Origin: Bacteroidota bacterium
GTDB taxonomy: Bacteria; Bacteroidota; Ignavibacteria; UBA10030; UBA6906
NCBI GenBank assembly: GCA_019637975.1
Contig: JAHBUR010000006.1
Span: 99,773-163,772 of the forward strand
Direction: 5' to 3'
Length of the DNA: 64,000 nucleotides
The notes under the pieces were generated by a model that saw only the letters and a list, made by a program, of their open reading frames with translations, had not been told where the DNA came from and ran no database searches. Shown here piece by piece: positions 42,507 to 52,879 of the stretch; position 1 is the stretch's first letter, and each line of letters begins with the position of its first letter. The position numbers and the translations under genes were made by a program.

Positions 42507-45293
42507 ATGAAGAAATATGTTTACGTGTTCGGCAATGGTAAAGCCGAAGGCAAAGCTGAAATGAAAGGTCTCCTGGGAGGGAAAGGCGCAAATCTGGCCG
42601 AGATGACAAATATCGGATTGCCCGTTCCGGCTGGGTTCACAATCTCAACGGAAGTCTGCACCTACTACTATGCAAACAAGAGATCATACCCCAAAACACT
42701 GAAAGCAGAAGTAACAGGGTCTCTGAAGAAAGTTGAAAAGATGATGGGTGCGGAACTCGGGAATGTAAAGAACCCGCTGTTGCTTTCCGTGCGATCCGGT
42801 GCTCGAGCATCGATGCCCGGTATGATGGATACCATTCTCAACCTGGGTATGAACGATGCCGTCGCTGAGGGTTTAGTGAAGAAGACAAACAACCCTCGCT
42901 TCGTCTACGACTCCTACCGCCGCTTTGTGCAGATGTACGGCGATGTTGTGCTCGGCCTGAAGCCCGTTCATAAAGATGAAATTGATCCGTTCGAACTGAT
43001 CATTGAAGAGAAAAAGAAATCGAAGAACGTGCATCTTGATACCGACCTGAATGCCGACGACATGAAAGAACTCGTCGGATTGTTCAAAACGGCAATCAAG
43101 GAGAAAACCGGACATGACTTTCCGCAGAACCCGATGGCGCAGTTGTGGGGAGCTATCGGTGCCGTGTTCGGGTCATGGAACAACGAGCGGGCGATCGCCT
43201 ACCGGAAGATGTACGACATTCCGGAATCGTGGGGAACGGCCGTCAACATCCAGTCGATGGTATTCGGGAACATGGGCGAGGATTCGGGAACCGGCGTTGC
43301 GTTTACTCGCGATGCCGCCACAGGGACGAATGTGTTCTACGGCGAGTATCTGATGAATGCCCAAGGCGAGGATGTTGTGGCGGGTACGCGAACTCCTCTT
43401 CCAATTTCCGAACTCGAAAAGGCGAATCCGAAAATCTACAAACAACTCGATGCCATCCGGAAGAAGCTGGAGAAACACTATCGTGATATGATGGATATTG
43501 AATTCACCATTCAACAAGGCAAGCTGTACATGCTCCAGTGCCGTGTCGGAAAACGGACGGCGTTTGCGGCTATCAAAATTGCGGTAGATATGGTGAAGGA
43601 ACGGTTGATTTCGGATCGTGAAGCATTGCAACGGATCGAGCCTGATCAGTTGAATCAACTGTTGCGGCCTGTATTTGATCTGCATGAGAAGAATGCCGCA
43701 ATCTCCAACGGGCGACTCCTGGCGAAGGGGCTGAACGCCGGTCCCGGCGCAGCAACCGGACGCGTCGTGTTCAATGCACCCGATGCTGAAGAATGGAAGA
43801 AACGCGGCGAGTCGGTAATCCTCACGCGCATCGAAACCTCTCCCGAAGACATCAAAGGAATGGACGCAGCGGAAGGCATTCTCACGGCACGCGGCGGCAT
43901 GACATCGCATGCGGCGCTTGTTGCGCGACAAATGGGCAAAGTGTGTGTGGCCGGATGCTCTTCGTTGAACATCGACTACACGACACACACGATGTCTGTG
44001 AACGGGAAAGTGATCAAGGAAGGCGATTGGATTTCGCTTGACGGCACAACCGGCGAAGTGTTGGAAGGAAAGGTTGCAACAAAACCGTCGGAGGTTTTAC
44101 AGGTGTTGATCGACAAGACCCTCGATCCGAAAGATGCCCCCATCTATCAAGAGTATAAGAGGATTATGACGTGGGCGGATAAATACCGTCGCTTGAAGGT
44201 GCGCACCAACGCCGATCAGCCCGATCAATCGCACAACGCCGTGGCGTTCGGTGCCGAAGGTATCGGATTGTGCCGCACGGAACACATGTTCTTCGGTGAG
44301 GGAAAGATTGGCCCGATGCGTGAGATGATTCTCGCCGATAGTGTTGAGCAACGCAAGGTTGCGCTTGCGAAACTTCTCCCTCTCCAGCGTGAGGATTTCG
44401 AGGGGATTTTTGAAGCGATGAACGGCCGTCCAGTCACGATTCGTACGATTGATCCGCCGTTGCATGAATTCGTTCCGCACGAAGAATCTGCACAGCGGGC
44501 GCTTGCGCAGCAGATGGGCATCAGCTACGAGAAAGTTCATCAACGCGTCGCAAGCCTGCACGAGTTCAACCCGATGCTCGGCTTCCGTGGTTGCCGGTTG
44601 GGACTCATCTTCCCCGAGATTACGGAAATGCAATCCCGCGCCATTTTCGAGGCGGCGGCAAATATCCAGCAGCGAGGCATCAAAGTCGAACCGGAAATCA
44701 TGATTCCCCTTGTCGGCAATGTGAAAGAGCTTGCTCACCAGGAGAAGATTGTGCGTCAAGTTGCCGGCGAAGTGATGAAAGAGAAGGGCGTGAAGCTGAA
44801 CTACCTTGTCGGCACGATGATCGAAATTCCCCGCGGCGCCATTACAGCCGATGAGGTTGCAACCGTTGCCGAATTCTTCAGCTTCGGCACGAACGATCTC
44901 ACGCAAACGACGCTTGGCGTCAGTCGCGATGATGCCGGGCGCTTCCTCATCCCGTATGTAGAAATGGAAGTCTACGAGAAAGACCCATTCGAGGTTATCG
45001 ACCGGAAGGGCGTCGGCACGCTGATGCAGATGGCGGTGGAAAAAGGCCGCGGTGTTCGCCCGACGCTGAAAATCGGCATTTGCGGCGAACACGGAGGCGA
45101 TCCCTCGAGCGTGGAGTTCTGTCACATGATTGGACTGAACTATGTGAGTTGCTCGCCGTTCCGCGTGCCAATTGCACGACTTGCTGCTGCACGTGCAGCG
45201 TTGGCGGAAAACAAAGTCAAGACAGTCAGGGTGCTGAAGTCTCGTTACTTCACGCCGCGGAAAGCCGCCGCAAAGCGCCGGAAGAAGCGCTAA
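42507..45293 (+). CDS. ppdK: Pyruvate, phosphate dikinase
   Basis: A 928-residue PPDK, slightly longer than the usual 870-900 because of a basic C-terminal tail ([11 protein letters not shown]). The N-terminal nucleotide domain begins [18 protein letters not shown] then [12 protein letters not shown]. The swivelling phosphohistidine is H468 in [16 protein letters not shown], and the PEP/pyruvate domain has the catalytic C859 in [13 protein letters not shown]. It interconverts pyruvate, ATP and phosphate with PEP, AMP and PPi. A membrane pyrophosphatase in the same window could use the PPi. AAAGGAAAA precedes the ATG. Confidence 0.96.
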   Translation: MKKYVYVFGNGKAEGKAEMKGLLGGKGANLAEMTNIGLPVPAGFTISTEVCTYYYANKRSYPKTLKAEVTGSLKKVEKMMGAELGNVKNPLLLSVRSGARASMPGMMDTILNLGMNDAVAEGLVKKTNNPRFVYDSYRRFVQMYGDVVLGLKPVHKDEIDPFELIIEEKKKSKNVHLDTDLNADDMKELVGLFKTAIKEKTGHDFPQNPMAQLWGAIGAVFGSWNNERAIAYRKMYDIPESWGTAVNIQSMVFGNMGEDSGTGVAFTRDAATGTNVFYGEYLMNAQGEDVVAGTRTPLPISELEKANPKIYKQLDAIRKKLEKHYRDMMDIEFTIQQGKLYMLQCRVGKRTAFAAIKIAVDMVKERLISDREALQRIEPDQLNQLLRPVFDLHEKNAAISNGRLLAKGLNAGPGAATGRVVFNAPDAEEWKKRGESVILTRIETSPEDIKGMDAAEGILTARGGMTSHAALVARQMGKVCVAGCSSLNIDYTTHTMSVNGKVIKEGDWISLDGTTGEVLEGKVATKPSEVLQVLIDKTLDPKDAPIYQEYKRIMTWADKYRRLKVRTNADQPDQSHNAVAFGAEGIGLCRTEHMFFGEGKIGPMREMILADSVEQRKVALAKLLPLQREDFEGIFEAMNGRPVTIRTIDPPLHEFVPHEESAQRALAQQMGISYEKVHQRVASLHEFNPMLGFRGCRLGLIFPEITEMQSRAIFEAAANIQQRGIKVEPEIMIPLVGNVKELAHQEKIVRQVAGEVMKEKGVKLNYLVGTMIEIPRGAITADEVATVAEFFSFGTNDLTQTTLGVSRDDAGRFLIPYVEMEVYEKDPFEVIDRKGVGTLMQMAVEKGRGVRPTLKIGICGEHGGDPSSVEFCHMIGLNYVSCSPFRVPIARLAAARAALAENKVKTVRVLKSRYFTPRKAAAKRRKKR

Positions 45294-45312
45294 GCTGACG
45301 AAGACTATTCAC

Positions 45313-45343
45313 ACTCTCCTCTGTTGTGATGGCAGAGGAGAGT
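45313..45343 (+). promoter_or_regulatory. Perfect hairpin covering the queA ribosome-binding site
   Basis: ACTCTCCTCTG and CAGAGGAGAGT pair perfectly over 11 bases around a 9-base loop. The right arm contains the Shine-Dalgarno sequence AGAGGAGA of queA, whose ATG is five bases further. No T-run follows, so a terminator is unlikely. Folding would block ribosome entry, suggesting translational control. Confidence 0.65.
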
Positions 45344-45347
45344 ATCT

Positions 45348-46415
45348 ATGGACAAGAAGGAAAGAACTACAGAGATGAAACTTTCGGATTTTCGTTATCC
45401 TCTTCCCAGAAATCTCATTGCCAAATATCCGGCAAACCCGAGGGATGAATCACGGCTCATGGTGTTGAACCGCGCCGACGAGTCAATACAGGTTCATGAC
45501 AAGTTTCACAAAATCACACAGTATTTCAAAAAGGGTGACTGTTTGATTGTGAATGAAACAAGGGTATTTCCTGCCCGCTTGTTCGGTCGCAAGGAGAAAA
45601 CCAATGCCCGGATCGAGGTGTTCCTGTTGCGTGAGCTGAACAAGAATGAGAATATCTGGGATGTAATCGTTGATCCTGCCCGCAAAGTTCGTATCGGCAA
45701 CAAGATTTTCTTCGATGAAGGAAAACTGTACTGCGAAGTTATTGACAACACGACTTCACGCGGACGAACAGTACGATTCAATGCGGAAGGTGATTTGTTC
45801 AAGATCATTGAACGGATCGGACGCATGCCGCTGCCATACTATATCAAACGCGACCCCACGGAAAAAGACAAGGAGATGTACCAGACGATTTTTGCACGGG
45901 TTACGGGGGCTGTTGCTGCACCGACGGCCGGTTTACACTTCTCGAAGCGGGTGATCGCAGCCCTGAAAAAGAAAGGCGTTCATGTTGTACCTGTTGTGCT
46001 TCACGTCGGGTTGGGGTCGTTTCGCCCGGTCGAGGTGGAAGATTTGACGAAGCATAAGATGGATTCGGAGTACTACGAAATTTCCGAGGAAACTGCCCAG
46101 ATTGTCAACAAGTGCATCGACAGCAGGGGCAATGTTTTCGTTGCGGGAACAAGCACATGCAGGGCGATTGAGTCCAGCGTTACCACTGACGGGCATTTGA
46201 AAAGCAACCGCGGTTGGACGGACAAGTTCATATTTCCCCCGTATGAATTGAAAGTGACGGACCGCCTGATTACGAATTTCCATATGCCCGAATCGACGTT
46301 GCTGATGCTGGTGTCCGCTTTTGCCGGTCGTGACTTCATCATGAAGTCATACAAGCGCGCCATCAAAGAAGGGATGCGATTCTACAGCTACGGCGATGCA
46401 ATGCTAATTCTGTGA
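45348..46415 (+). CDS. queA: S-adenosylmethionine:tRNA ribosyltransferase-isomerase
   Basis: A 355-residue QueA of normal length. Landmarks are FRYPLPRNLIAKYP, ESRLMVLNR, VAAPTAGLHFS, HVGLGSFRPVEVEDLTKH and TNFHMPESTLLMLV. It transfers the ribosyl group of SAM to preQ1 in tRNA to make epoxyqueuosine. ATG 45348 is supported by AGGAGA; ATG 45375 is an alternative nearer the conserved start. The ribosome-binding site is inside a strong hairpin. No other queuosine genes are adjacent. Confidence 0.95.
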   Translation: MDKKERTTEMKLSDFRYPLPRNLIAKYPANPRDESRLMVLNRADESIQVHDKFHKITQYFKKGDCLIVNETRVFPARLFGRKEKTNARIEVFLLRELNKNENIWDVIVDPARKVRIGNKIFFDEGKLYCEVIDNTTSRGRTVRFNAEGDLFKIIERIGRMPLPYYIKRDPTEKDKEMYQTIFARVTGAVAAPTAGLHFSKRVIAALKKKGVHVVPVVLHVGLGSFRPVEVEDLTKHKMDSEYYEISEETAQIVNKCIDSRGNVFVAGTSTCRAIESSVTTDGHLKSNRGWTDKFIFPPYELKVTDRLITNFHMPESTLLMLVSAFAGRDFIMKSYKRAIKEGMRFYSYGDAMLIL

Positions 46416-46422
46416 CCATCCC

Positions 46423-47739
46423 TTGAATGCAGTGAAGAAGACCCTCACACCAATTCAAGCTCTGTTTGCAGGCTTTGTCATTCTCATCTTGACCGGGGCA
46501 GTTCTTCTGCAACTGCCACTGTCCGCGGCAGAGGGACAACGAATTTCATTTCTTGATGCGCTCTTTACAGCCACTTCTGCCGTTAGCACGACCGGCCTTG
46601 CCACAGTAGATACGGGCAGCAACTATTCAGTTTTCGGCCAGGTTGTAATCCTCCTGCTGTTTCAGGTCGGTGGATTAGGCTACATGATTTTTATTGCCTT
46701 GGTTACTTTAGGTTTGGGCGCAAGGTTAACCATCACCGGAAGGATGTTGTTCTCCGAGTCCATTGCAAGGCCAAGAACTATTGAGATCAAGAGATTCATC
46801 AAAACAGTCATTGTCTTCACTGCATTCTTTGAAATATTGGGGGCTGCCGGCCTGAGTCTGGTTTTTATTCAAAGAGTTTCCTTTGGAGAAGCAGTGTACT
46901 CGGCGGTCTTCCACTCGGTGTCCGCGTTTTGTACGGCCGGGTTTTCCTTGTATGCCGACAGCTTTACGGCAAATGTCGGCAACGCTTCTGCAAATTTGAT
47001 TATCGCAGTTGTCACGATAGCTGGCGGCATCGGTTTTTTTGTTTTGTACGATATTGCGAATCTTCTCCGTCGTGCCATACGACGTCAGCATCCGTTGAAA
47101 CTCTCGGATCACAGCAAGCTGGTTCTTTTGGTTTCACTGGTGTTGATGGTCGGCGGCACTGTTGTTCTGTTTGTTACCGAAGGGGGTTCCGTTCTCTCCG
47201 CTTCATTTCAGGCGCTCTCTGCTTCAACGACAACAGGGTTCAACACGGTTGATATCGGCCTGCTTCATCCTCTGAGTCTCGTCTTCATCATTATTCTTAT
47301 GTTTGTTGGGGCCTCTCCCGGAAGTACGGGCGGTGGTATCAAGACAACTTCACTCGGCATTATCTTCTTGTTCATCAGAAGTGTTCTCAGTAGTAATAAG
47401 GACGTCACGGCATTTCGCAGAACGATAGAAGCATCAACAGTGAACAAAGCATTGGGAATTGGCATATTGGCGACGTTGTATTTGTCGTTGCTCGTCTTCT
47501 GTTTATCCTTCTCCGAAGAGTTTTCGGTTCTGCAGATATTGTTTGAGGCGGCTTCAGCACTGGGTACTGTTGGTCTCTCGACAGGAATTACCTCCTCCCT
47601 CAGCGTCACGGGAAAAATTCTTATCATAATTACGATGCTCATCGGCCGTGTTGGGCCGCTGGCGATAGGATACTCTCTGATTGGCAAATCCGAGCCAAAA
47701 AGCTTTTCCTATCCCACGGGAAACATGATGGTCGGTTGA
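46423..47739 (+). CDS. Potassium uptake protein, TrkH/KtrB family
   Basis: A 438-residue membrane protein with four M1-P-M2 repeats. The selectivity-filter-type segments TSAVSTTGLATVD, SAFCTAGFSLY, SASTTTGFNTVD and SALGTVGLSTGIT appear in order. Together with the RCK protein encoded next, this makes a KtrAB/TrkAH-type potassium channel-like transporter in the inner membrane. The start is taken as TTG 46423; GTG 46432 is possible. Neither has a good Shine-Dalgarno sequence. Confidence 0.92.
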   Translation: MNAVKKTLTPIQALFAGFVILILTGAVLLQLPLSAAEGQRISFLDALFTATSAVSTTGLATVDTGSNYSVFGQVVILLLFQVGGLGYMIFIALVTLGLGARLTITGRMLFSESIARPRTIEIKRFIKTVIVFTAFFEILGAAGLSLVFIQRVSFGEAVYSAVFHSVSAFCTAGFSLYADSFTANVGNASANLIIAVVTIAGGIGFFVLYDIANLLRRAIRRQHPLKLSDHSKLVLLVSLVLMVGGTVVLFVTEGGSVLSASFQALSASTTTGFNTVDIGLLHPLSLVFIIILMFVGASPGSTGGGIKTTSLGIIFLFIRSVLSSNKDVTAFRRTIEASTVNKALGIGILATLYLSLLVFCLSFSEEFSVLQILFEAASALGTVGLSTGITSSLSVTGKILIIITMLIGRVGPLAIGYSLIGKSEPKSFSYPTGNMMVG

Positions 47740-47754
47740 AGTAAAGGAGAAACA

Positions 47755-48414
47755 ATGAAACAGTTTGTCGTTATCGGCCTGGGCACTTTTGGATACAGTC
47801 TTGCTGTCGAGATGGCAAAGCAGGGGCATCAGGTGCTGGCGATTGATTCTGATAAAGGTCTTGTGGAAGACATCAAGGATCACGTTACGGACGCCATTGT
47901 TGCAGACGCTATGGACAGGGACGCGCTTTCTGAATTTGTGAATGAAAGTTTCGATGCAGCAATTCTTGGCATGGGCGAACGCTACATGGAAGCAACGGTG
48001 ATGGCAATCGTGCATCTTAAGAACATTGGTCTCCAAAACATTATTGTAAAGTCGATGAACGAGTTGCGCGGTCATGTGTTTTTGTCCGTTGGAGCCACGG
48101 AAATCATTTACCCGGAAAAGGAATCAGCATTACGGCTTGCTCGGCGGTTGACCATTCCCACACTCATTGAGCAGATTCCCCTCGCTCCCGAATACAGCAT
48201 TGTTGAAGTGGCTCTTCCTGATGCATTTGTCGGCAAGTCCCTGCGTGCTCTTCGCATTCGCGAAAAATACGGCGTGACGGTGATAGCGATCAAGGACGTG
48301 TTGAAGGATACGATGACGCTCAACCCGCTGCCCGATGTGGTACTTGGCCCCGACAGCGCGCTCATCCTTATCGGTCGGCACAACGATATTGACAGCTTGA
48401 AACGGTTTGAGTGA
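47755..48414 (+). CDS. Potassium uptake regulatory protein, TrkA/KtrA family
   Basis: A 219-residue protein with an RCK_N (Rossmann) domain starting QFVVIGLGTFGYSLAVEM and an RCK_C domain (about 135-215, VEVALPDAFVGKSLRALRI). A single RCK_N plus RCK_C is the KtrA arrangement, whereas Trk-type TrkA is doubled. It should form an octameric ring on the KtrB-like partner and gate it in response to nucleotides. AAAGGAGA lies before the ATG, 15 bases after the upstream stop. Confidence 0.93.
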   Translation: MKQFVVIGLGTFGYSLAVEMAKQGHQVLAIDSDKGLVEDIKDHVTDAIVADAMDRDALSEFVNESFDAAILGMGERYMEATVMAIVHLKNIGLQNIIVKSMNELRGHVFLSVGATEIIYPEKESALRLARRLTIPTLIEQIPLAPEYSIVEVALPDAFVGKSLRALRIREKYGVTVIAIKDVLKDTMTLNPLPDVVLGPDSALILIGRHNDIDSLKRFE

Positions 48415-48459
48415 GATGCCTGCATTCCCATTGAAACTGAACCCCGATATGTTTTGGCG

Positions 48460-50298
48460 ATGAAATACCTGATTCTCGCTGTTCTGAACATCTCTGTCAT
48501 TGCGACGTTCGTCTACCTCTCCCGTAAGAAAGGTCTCCTTTCCTACTTCAGCAATGGCCGCTGGTGGCTGACGTGGCTCTCGATTGCCGTCATCACGTTG
48601 ATGGACGAGTTGACGTCAATCTTTTATGCACCCAGCGAAGCATTCCGGTTTATCGGAACCTACGCCATTGCGTTTCTCGCAATTACCTCCATACTCATGC
48701 GGTTTCTTTCTACACGCATGGTTGAAATTGCTGAGATTCTCGAACACCACAACATTCGCGGTGGCGGCGTCTATTCGTTCTCATACCTTGTTCTTGGACC
48801 CACGCTTTCCTTCATTGCTGTTGCATCAATTCTCGTCGTCTATGTTCTGACTGCCAGCATCTCTACTGTCAGCGCGGTGGAAAACGGACTGACATTTATG
48901 GAATTCTCCCACACACAGAAAATGGTTTTCAAGTTTGCAATTGTGTGGGGAATAGCGGGACTGAACATTCTCGGCATTAAGGAGAATGCCCGTTTCACCT
49001 TCGGACTGTTTTCCATTGTGGCCGTTGTATTACTCAGCCTGCTCGCCTCAGGGCTGTACGAATCAACTCCCGAATCCTGGCAGAGGATCGGTCAGAGTTA
49101 CTCGACCTCTTTTTTTGAGATTGGTGAAGTCGGCGTTCTTGGAGGGTTTGCGTTTATCATTATCAGCATTTCGGGTTGTATTCTTGCCTATTCCGGAATA
49201 GAGTCCGTTGTGCAGATTGCGGGTCTCGTGAAAAGCTGGAAAGAGATCAGTAAGGCATACATCTTTCTTGCCATAACCACAGGAATTTTTACGCCACTGC
49301 TTTCCTCGCTTGTCCTGACTTCAGGGCTTGATCCTGCAGTTCATGAAACGGACCTCATTACCCAATACGCCGCTGCCATCAACGGCATACCGTTCGGCGT
49401 TCTCGTTGGCGTTATTGCGAGCATTGCCCTCGTCATGGCCGTGAATACGGCTTTTGTCGCGTCAAGTGAATTGATGGAGCGTGTGGCGCATCGTTACGAT
49501 TTCCATTGGATCATCAAGACAAACAGGCGACAATCGCTCTACCGGATTCACGTTCTAAGCGCAATCTTCTTTTCCGTCATCATCCTGATTACAGAGGGTG
49601 AGCAGAAGACTCTGGCTGAAATGTACGCTCTCTCACTTGTTGCCAGTTTCGTTATTAATATGGGAAGTCTGCTCTTCTACCGCTATTTCAAGGGGACGAA
49701 GGAGATTCGTGAATACAATACGTCCCGATTCGGCACGCTTATCCTGTTCGTTATCCTGGCGAGTTGTTTTGCATATCTCGCGTTCACAAGACCCTACGGT
49801 GTAGGATTGTGGGCAGGAGCAACAGTGTTCTTTTTAGTAGTCGGATTGTTTGTTGCAAAGAAGCGGCCTCCCGAGAAGAAAGTCATCGAGGAAACCGATA
49901 CTCCCATGGAAATGATTCTCCATCTCGCAGAGGCGCCGGGCGACAAGATTGACGTGTATTTCAAAAGACCCCTGGAGGAAGGCGGGACGCCCGATCCATC
50001 AGTGGCGTATATCAGTTTCTACTCACCACGGGCAGGAGTCCCCCCCCGCGTTGCTCCAAACCATTTCCGGTTTGTGCAAAGCGGACAGACTCTGTACGAT
50101 AGTATTGAGGAATTGTTGTATGTGTTCAAGTACGAACTGCCGCACAAACATATCACATTCCATTTTGGATGGCCGCTATCGTCCTGGATTGACCGCATCT
50201 CCATAGGCGTGATGGTATTCAGTATCATGAAACTGCCGAAGGAATTTCCGGAATTCAACTTCTCGATCGACTACTATGGCAAGAAGAAAGACTCTTAG
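48460..50298 (+). CDS. APC superfamily amino acid permease with C-terminal cytoplasmic domain
   Basis: A 612-residue protein with about 12 membrane helices in residues 1-470. Features such as FLSTRMVEIAEILEHHNIRGGGVYSFSYLVLGP and YSGIESVVQIAGL fit the APC amino acid/cation permease superfamily. The last 130 residues (from about PMEMILHLAEAPG) are hydrophilic and end in FNFSIDYYGKKKDS; they resemble no domain I can name. Following a potassium uptake pair, a cation-linked or potassium-related function is possible. ATG 48460 is chosen over TTG 48454. The 3' end overlaps ispD by 23 bases. Confidence 0.8.
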   Translation: MKYLILAVLNISVIATFVYLSRKKGLLSYFSNGRWWLTWLSIAVITLMDELTSIFYAPSEAFRFIGTYAIAFLAITSILMRFLSTRMVEIAEILEHHNIRGGGVYSFSYLVLGPTLSFIAVASILVVYVLTASISTVSAVENGLTFMEFSHTQKMVFKFAIVWGIAGLNILGIKENARFTFGLFSIVAVVLLSLLASGLYESTPESWQRIGQSYSTSFFEIGEVGVLGGFAFIIISISGCILAYSGIESVVQIAGLVKSWKEISKAYIFLAITTGIFTPLLSSLVLTSGLDPAVHETDLITQYAAAINGIPFGVLVGVIASIALVMAVNTAFVASSELMERVAHRYDFHWIIKTNRRQSLYRIHVLSAIFFSVIILITEGEQKTLAEMYALSLVASFVINMGSLLFYRYFKGTKEIREYNTSRFGTLILFVILASCFAYLAFTRPYGVGLWAGATVFFLVVGLFVAKKRPPEKKVIEETDTPMEMILHLAEAPGDKIDVYFKRPLEEGGTPDPSVAYISFYSPRAGVPPRVAPNHFRFVQSGQTLYDSIEELLYVFKYELPHKHITFHFGWPLSSWIDRISIGVMVFSIMKLPKEFPEFNFSIDYYGKKKDS

Positions 50299-50965
50299 AG
50301 TCGGGGTTGTGATTCCGGCCGGAGGAAGCGGCCGTCGCATGGGAAGTGATATCCCCAAACAGTTCATGCTTCTCGCGGGAAAGCCCGTTCTGTATCATTC
50401 CGTCCGGGTGTTTGACTTCCATCCTCTTATCGACGAGATTGTTGTGGTTGTTCCTGATAATCAGGTGATGGTGGCAGAGAGACTTGTGACGAATGCCCGG
50501 TTCAAGAAGGTGTCTCATGTTGTTGTTGGGGGAACCGAGCGACAGTTTTCGGTTCGCAACGGATTGCTTGCGTTCGTTGAAGAGCCGGATATTGTTCTTG
50601 TTCACGATGCCGTCAGGCCTTTGGTGTCGCGTGACGTGATTACCAATGTCATCGACGCAAGTCGGAAATACAAAGCGGCAGTTGTTGGCGTGCCTGTCAA
50701 GGATACCATCAAGGTTGAAACTGATGGTTTCTATAAGAAGACTCTTGACCGGAGCAGACTTTGGGCCGTCCAAACGCCGCAAGGTTTCCGGTACAAAATT
50801 CTGATGCGGGCGCATCTTGCTGCCCAACGGAACGCCTTTCTGGGCACCGATGAGTCTTCGTTGGTCGAGCGGCTGAAGATTCCCGTCAAAGTAGTTCCGG
50901 GTGATCCTGATAATATCAAGATCACCACAAAGGGTGATCTGAAATTTGCGGAATTCCTTCTGTAA
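50276..50965 (+). CDS. ispD: 2-C-methyl-D-erythritol 4-phosphate cytidylyltransferase
   Basis: A 229-residue IspD of normal length. The nucleotide loop is VVIPAGGSGRRMGSDIPKQF. VLVHDAVRPLVS, VGVPVKDTIK and LWAVQTPQGFR are further signatures. It makes CDP-methylerythritol in the MEP isoprenoid pathway. The start lies 23 bases inside the permease gene in another frame, so translation is probably coupled. Confidence 0.95.
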   Translation: MARRKTLRVGVVIPAGGSGRRMGSDIPKQFMLLAGKPVLYHSVRVFDFHPLIDEIVVVVPDNQVMVAERLVTNARFKKVSHVVVGGTERQFSVRNGLLAFVEEPDIVLVHDAVRPLVSRDVITNVIDASRKYKAAVVGVPVKDTIKVETDGFYKKTLDRSRLWAVQTPQGFRYKILMRAHLAAQRNAFLGTDESSLVERLKIPVKVVPGDPDNIKITTKGDLKFAEFLL

Positions 50966-50994
50966 TGATGAATTTCTTATCGCTGGATCTCCTA

Positions 50995-51023
50995 TTGCAA
51001 CTCGGCAGAGCATTGTCTATATT
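50995..51023 (+). promoter_or_regulatory. Probable promoter of plsY
   Basis: TTGCAA and TATATT are separated by 17 bases, about 33 bases before the ATG of plsY. The same form occurs at 18351-18379 and nearly so at 31109-31137. Confidence 0.6.
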
Positions 51024-51055
51024 CTAACACCTTTTTTTACAACTCTAAATTCTGA

Positions 51056-51724
51056 ATGATTCCCATTACAATAATTGCAATCTTGAGCTATCTCGTCGGC
51101 TCGATTCCGACGGCAATTATCGTTGCAAAATCACGCAAAGGCATCGACATCCGCCAGCATGGCAGCGGCAATGCGGGAGGTACCAACGTCATCCGCGTAC
51201 TGGGTTGGAAAACCGGTGTGTTTGTGATCGTCTGTGATATGGCCAAGGGGCTCTTTGCCACAATGGTTGTTTCGCGACTCCTGTTCGTTCTTCCGTTTGC
51301 AAGCAATCCGCCGTTCGATGATTTTACGGTTGTTCAGATTATCGCCGGTTGTGTTGCCATGCTCGGACATATTTGGACTCTGTTCGCCGGATTCAAGGGG
51401 GGCAAGGGTATCGCTACCGCCGGCGGCATGTTGATCGGGGTTGCCCCCGTTGAAGTTGCCGTATCGCTTGGCGTATTTATGATTGTTTTTCTGATTTCTC
51501 ATTATGTATCGCTGGGTTCGTTGACCGCCGCAACGACATTTCCCGTTACCATGTTCTTGCGCGAGAATGTATTCATGGTTGATATTCAGGGGTATCATAC
51601 ACTCATATGGTTCAGCATAGGTGTTTCCCTGCTCATTATCTACACGCATCGCTCGAACGTGCAGCGGTTGCTGAGGGGTACGGAAAACAGAATCGCCCGG
51701 ATACCTGTTTTCAACCGTCGTTGA
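51056..51724 (+). CDS. plsY: Acyl-phosphate glycerol-3-phosphate acyltransferase
   Basis: A 222-residue inner-membrane protein with about five helices. The conserved loops are YLVGSIPTAIIVAK, RQHGSGNAGGTNVIRVLGW and FKGGKGIATAGGMLIG. It acylates glycerol 3-phosphate from acyl phosphate, the first step of phospholipid synthesis. The next gene, gpsA, supplies glycerol 3-phosphate. A terminator lies between them. Confidence 0.94.
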   Translation: MIPITIIAILSYLVGSIPTAIIVAKSRKGIDIRQHGSGNAGGTNVIRVLGWKTGVFVIVCDMAKGLFATMVVSRLLFVLPFASNPPFDDFTVVQIIAGCVAMLGHIWTLFAGFKGGKGIATAGGMLIGVAPVEVAVSLGVFMIVFLISHYVSLGSLTAATTFPVTMFLRENVFMVDIQGYHTLIWFSIGVSLLIIYTHRSNVQRLLRGTENRIARIPVFNRR

Positions 51725-51741
51725 GAGTTGTCACTTCTTCC

Positions 51742-51766
51742 GGGGAACGCATGAGTTCCCCTTTTT
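51742..51766 (+). terminator. Rho-independent terminator after plsY
   Basis: GGGGAAC pairs with GTTCCCC around GCATGA, followed by five T. It lies between plsY and gpsA. Confidence 0.85.
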
Positions 51767-51796
51767 CTTCGTTCACAAGTTCAGTAGTCCCGCGTC

Positions 51797-52798
51797 ATGC
51801 GTATTACCGTCCTCGGAGCCGGTAGTTGGGGAACAGCCCTCTCCATCATCCTTGCCAGCAACGACCATCATGTTGCACTGTGGTCGCATAAGGAAGAATA
51901 CACAGACGATATTCTTTCGAAACGCGAAAACCCCTCGTTCCTTCCCGGGATTTCCATCCCCCAAGGTATTGAAGCAACAAGCGATCTGGATCGTGCAGTA
52001 GAAGGCTGTGAGATGATCGTGACGGCCGTGCCTTCGCAATTTGTTCGCAGTGTTGTGCAGCGACTGCACAATATACCTTTTGACAAACTGATTTTTGTCA
52101 ATGTCGCGAAAGGAATAGAAGTCGGTTCGCTGATGACGATGTCCCGTGTGTTACAGGACATATTGCCCGGAGTTCAGCCGGCCAATATCTCCACGCTTTC
52201 CGGTCCGAGCCACGCCGAAGAAGTGAGCAGGCAGATCCCGACCACGGTCGTTGCCGCATCCGAGAGTGTGGAAACCGCAAAGCTTGTACAGAAGACGTTC
52301 ATGACGCCCACATTCAGAGTCTACGCAAGCACCGACCTCAAAGGCGTCGAGCTTGGCGGCTCGCTCAAGAACGTGATAGCTATAGCAGCCGGTATCGTGG
52401 ATGGAGCAAAACTCGGTGACAACACAAAGGCAGCCTTGATGACCCGGGGAATTGCAGAAATCACCCGCATTGGCGTTGCATTGGGCGCGCATGTCCAGAC
52501 ATTTGCCGGACTCTCAGGAATCGGTGATCTGATGGTGACGTGCATGAGCCGGCACAGCCGCAACCGACACGTCGGGGTCGAGATTGGGAAGGGGAGAAAG
52601 CTTGATGACATTCTGAAGGAGATGGTGATGGTTGCAGAAGGTGTCGAGACGACGAAGTCGGCAAATGCGCTTGCACAGAAAGTCGGTGTTGAAGTTCCCA
52701 TTTGTGCGGAAGTACATAAGATGCTGTTCGAAGGGAAAGACCCAAGGCAATCAACATACGATTTGATGACGAGGGGGGCCAAGGGGGAGGTGTATTGA
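51797..52798 (+). CDS. gpsA: Glycerol-3-phosphate dehydrogenase [NAD(P)+]
   Basis: A 333-residue GpsA of normal length. The Rossmann motif is [25 protein letters not shown], the catalytic lysine region [15 protein letters not shown] and [14 protein letters not shown] are family signatures. It reduces dihydroxyacetone phosphate to glycerol 3-phosphate for phospholipids, in line with plsY upstream and tpiA elsewhere in the window. Confidence 0.96.
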   Translation: MRITVLGAGSWGTALSIILASNDHHVALWSHKEEYTDDILSKRENPSFLPGISIPQGIEATSDLDRAVEGCEMIVTAVPSQFVRSVVQRLHNIPFDKLIFVNVAKGIEVGSLMTMSRVLQDILPGVQPANISTLSGPSHAEEVSRQIPTTVVAASESVETAKLVQKTFMTPTFRVYASTDLKGVELGGSLKNVIAIAAGIVDGAKLGDNTKAALMTRGIAEITRIGVALGAHVQTFAGLSGIGDLMVTCMSRHSRNRHVGVEIGKGRKLDDILKEMVMVAEGVETTKSANALAQKVGVEVPICAEVHKMLFEGKDPRQSTYDLMTRGAKGEVY

Positions 52799-52825
52799 GA
52801 AGTTGTGGAGTGTATCAAGAAAGGA

Positions 52826-52860
52826 AATCCCGCCCAACCGGTTAGTTGAGCGGGATTTTT
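52826..52860. terminator. Bidirectional terminator between gpsA and hppA
   Basis: AATCCCGC-CCAAC and GTTGA-GCGGGATT form a stem of about 12 pairs with one mismatch around CGGTTA. T-runs follow on the + strand, and the - strand side is also T-rich. It separates the convergent genes gpsA and hppA. Confidence 0.88.
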
Positions 52861-52879
52861 CATTCGCATCAGATGAAGG

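Noticed and set aside
44097..45125. 342-codon - strand frame in ppdK
   Set aside because: Antisense to conserved PPDK motifs; composition (many H, R, N) is typical of a shadow frame.
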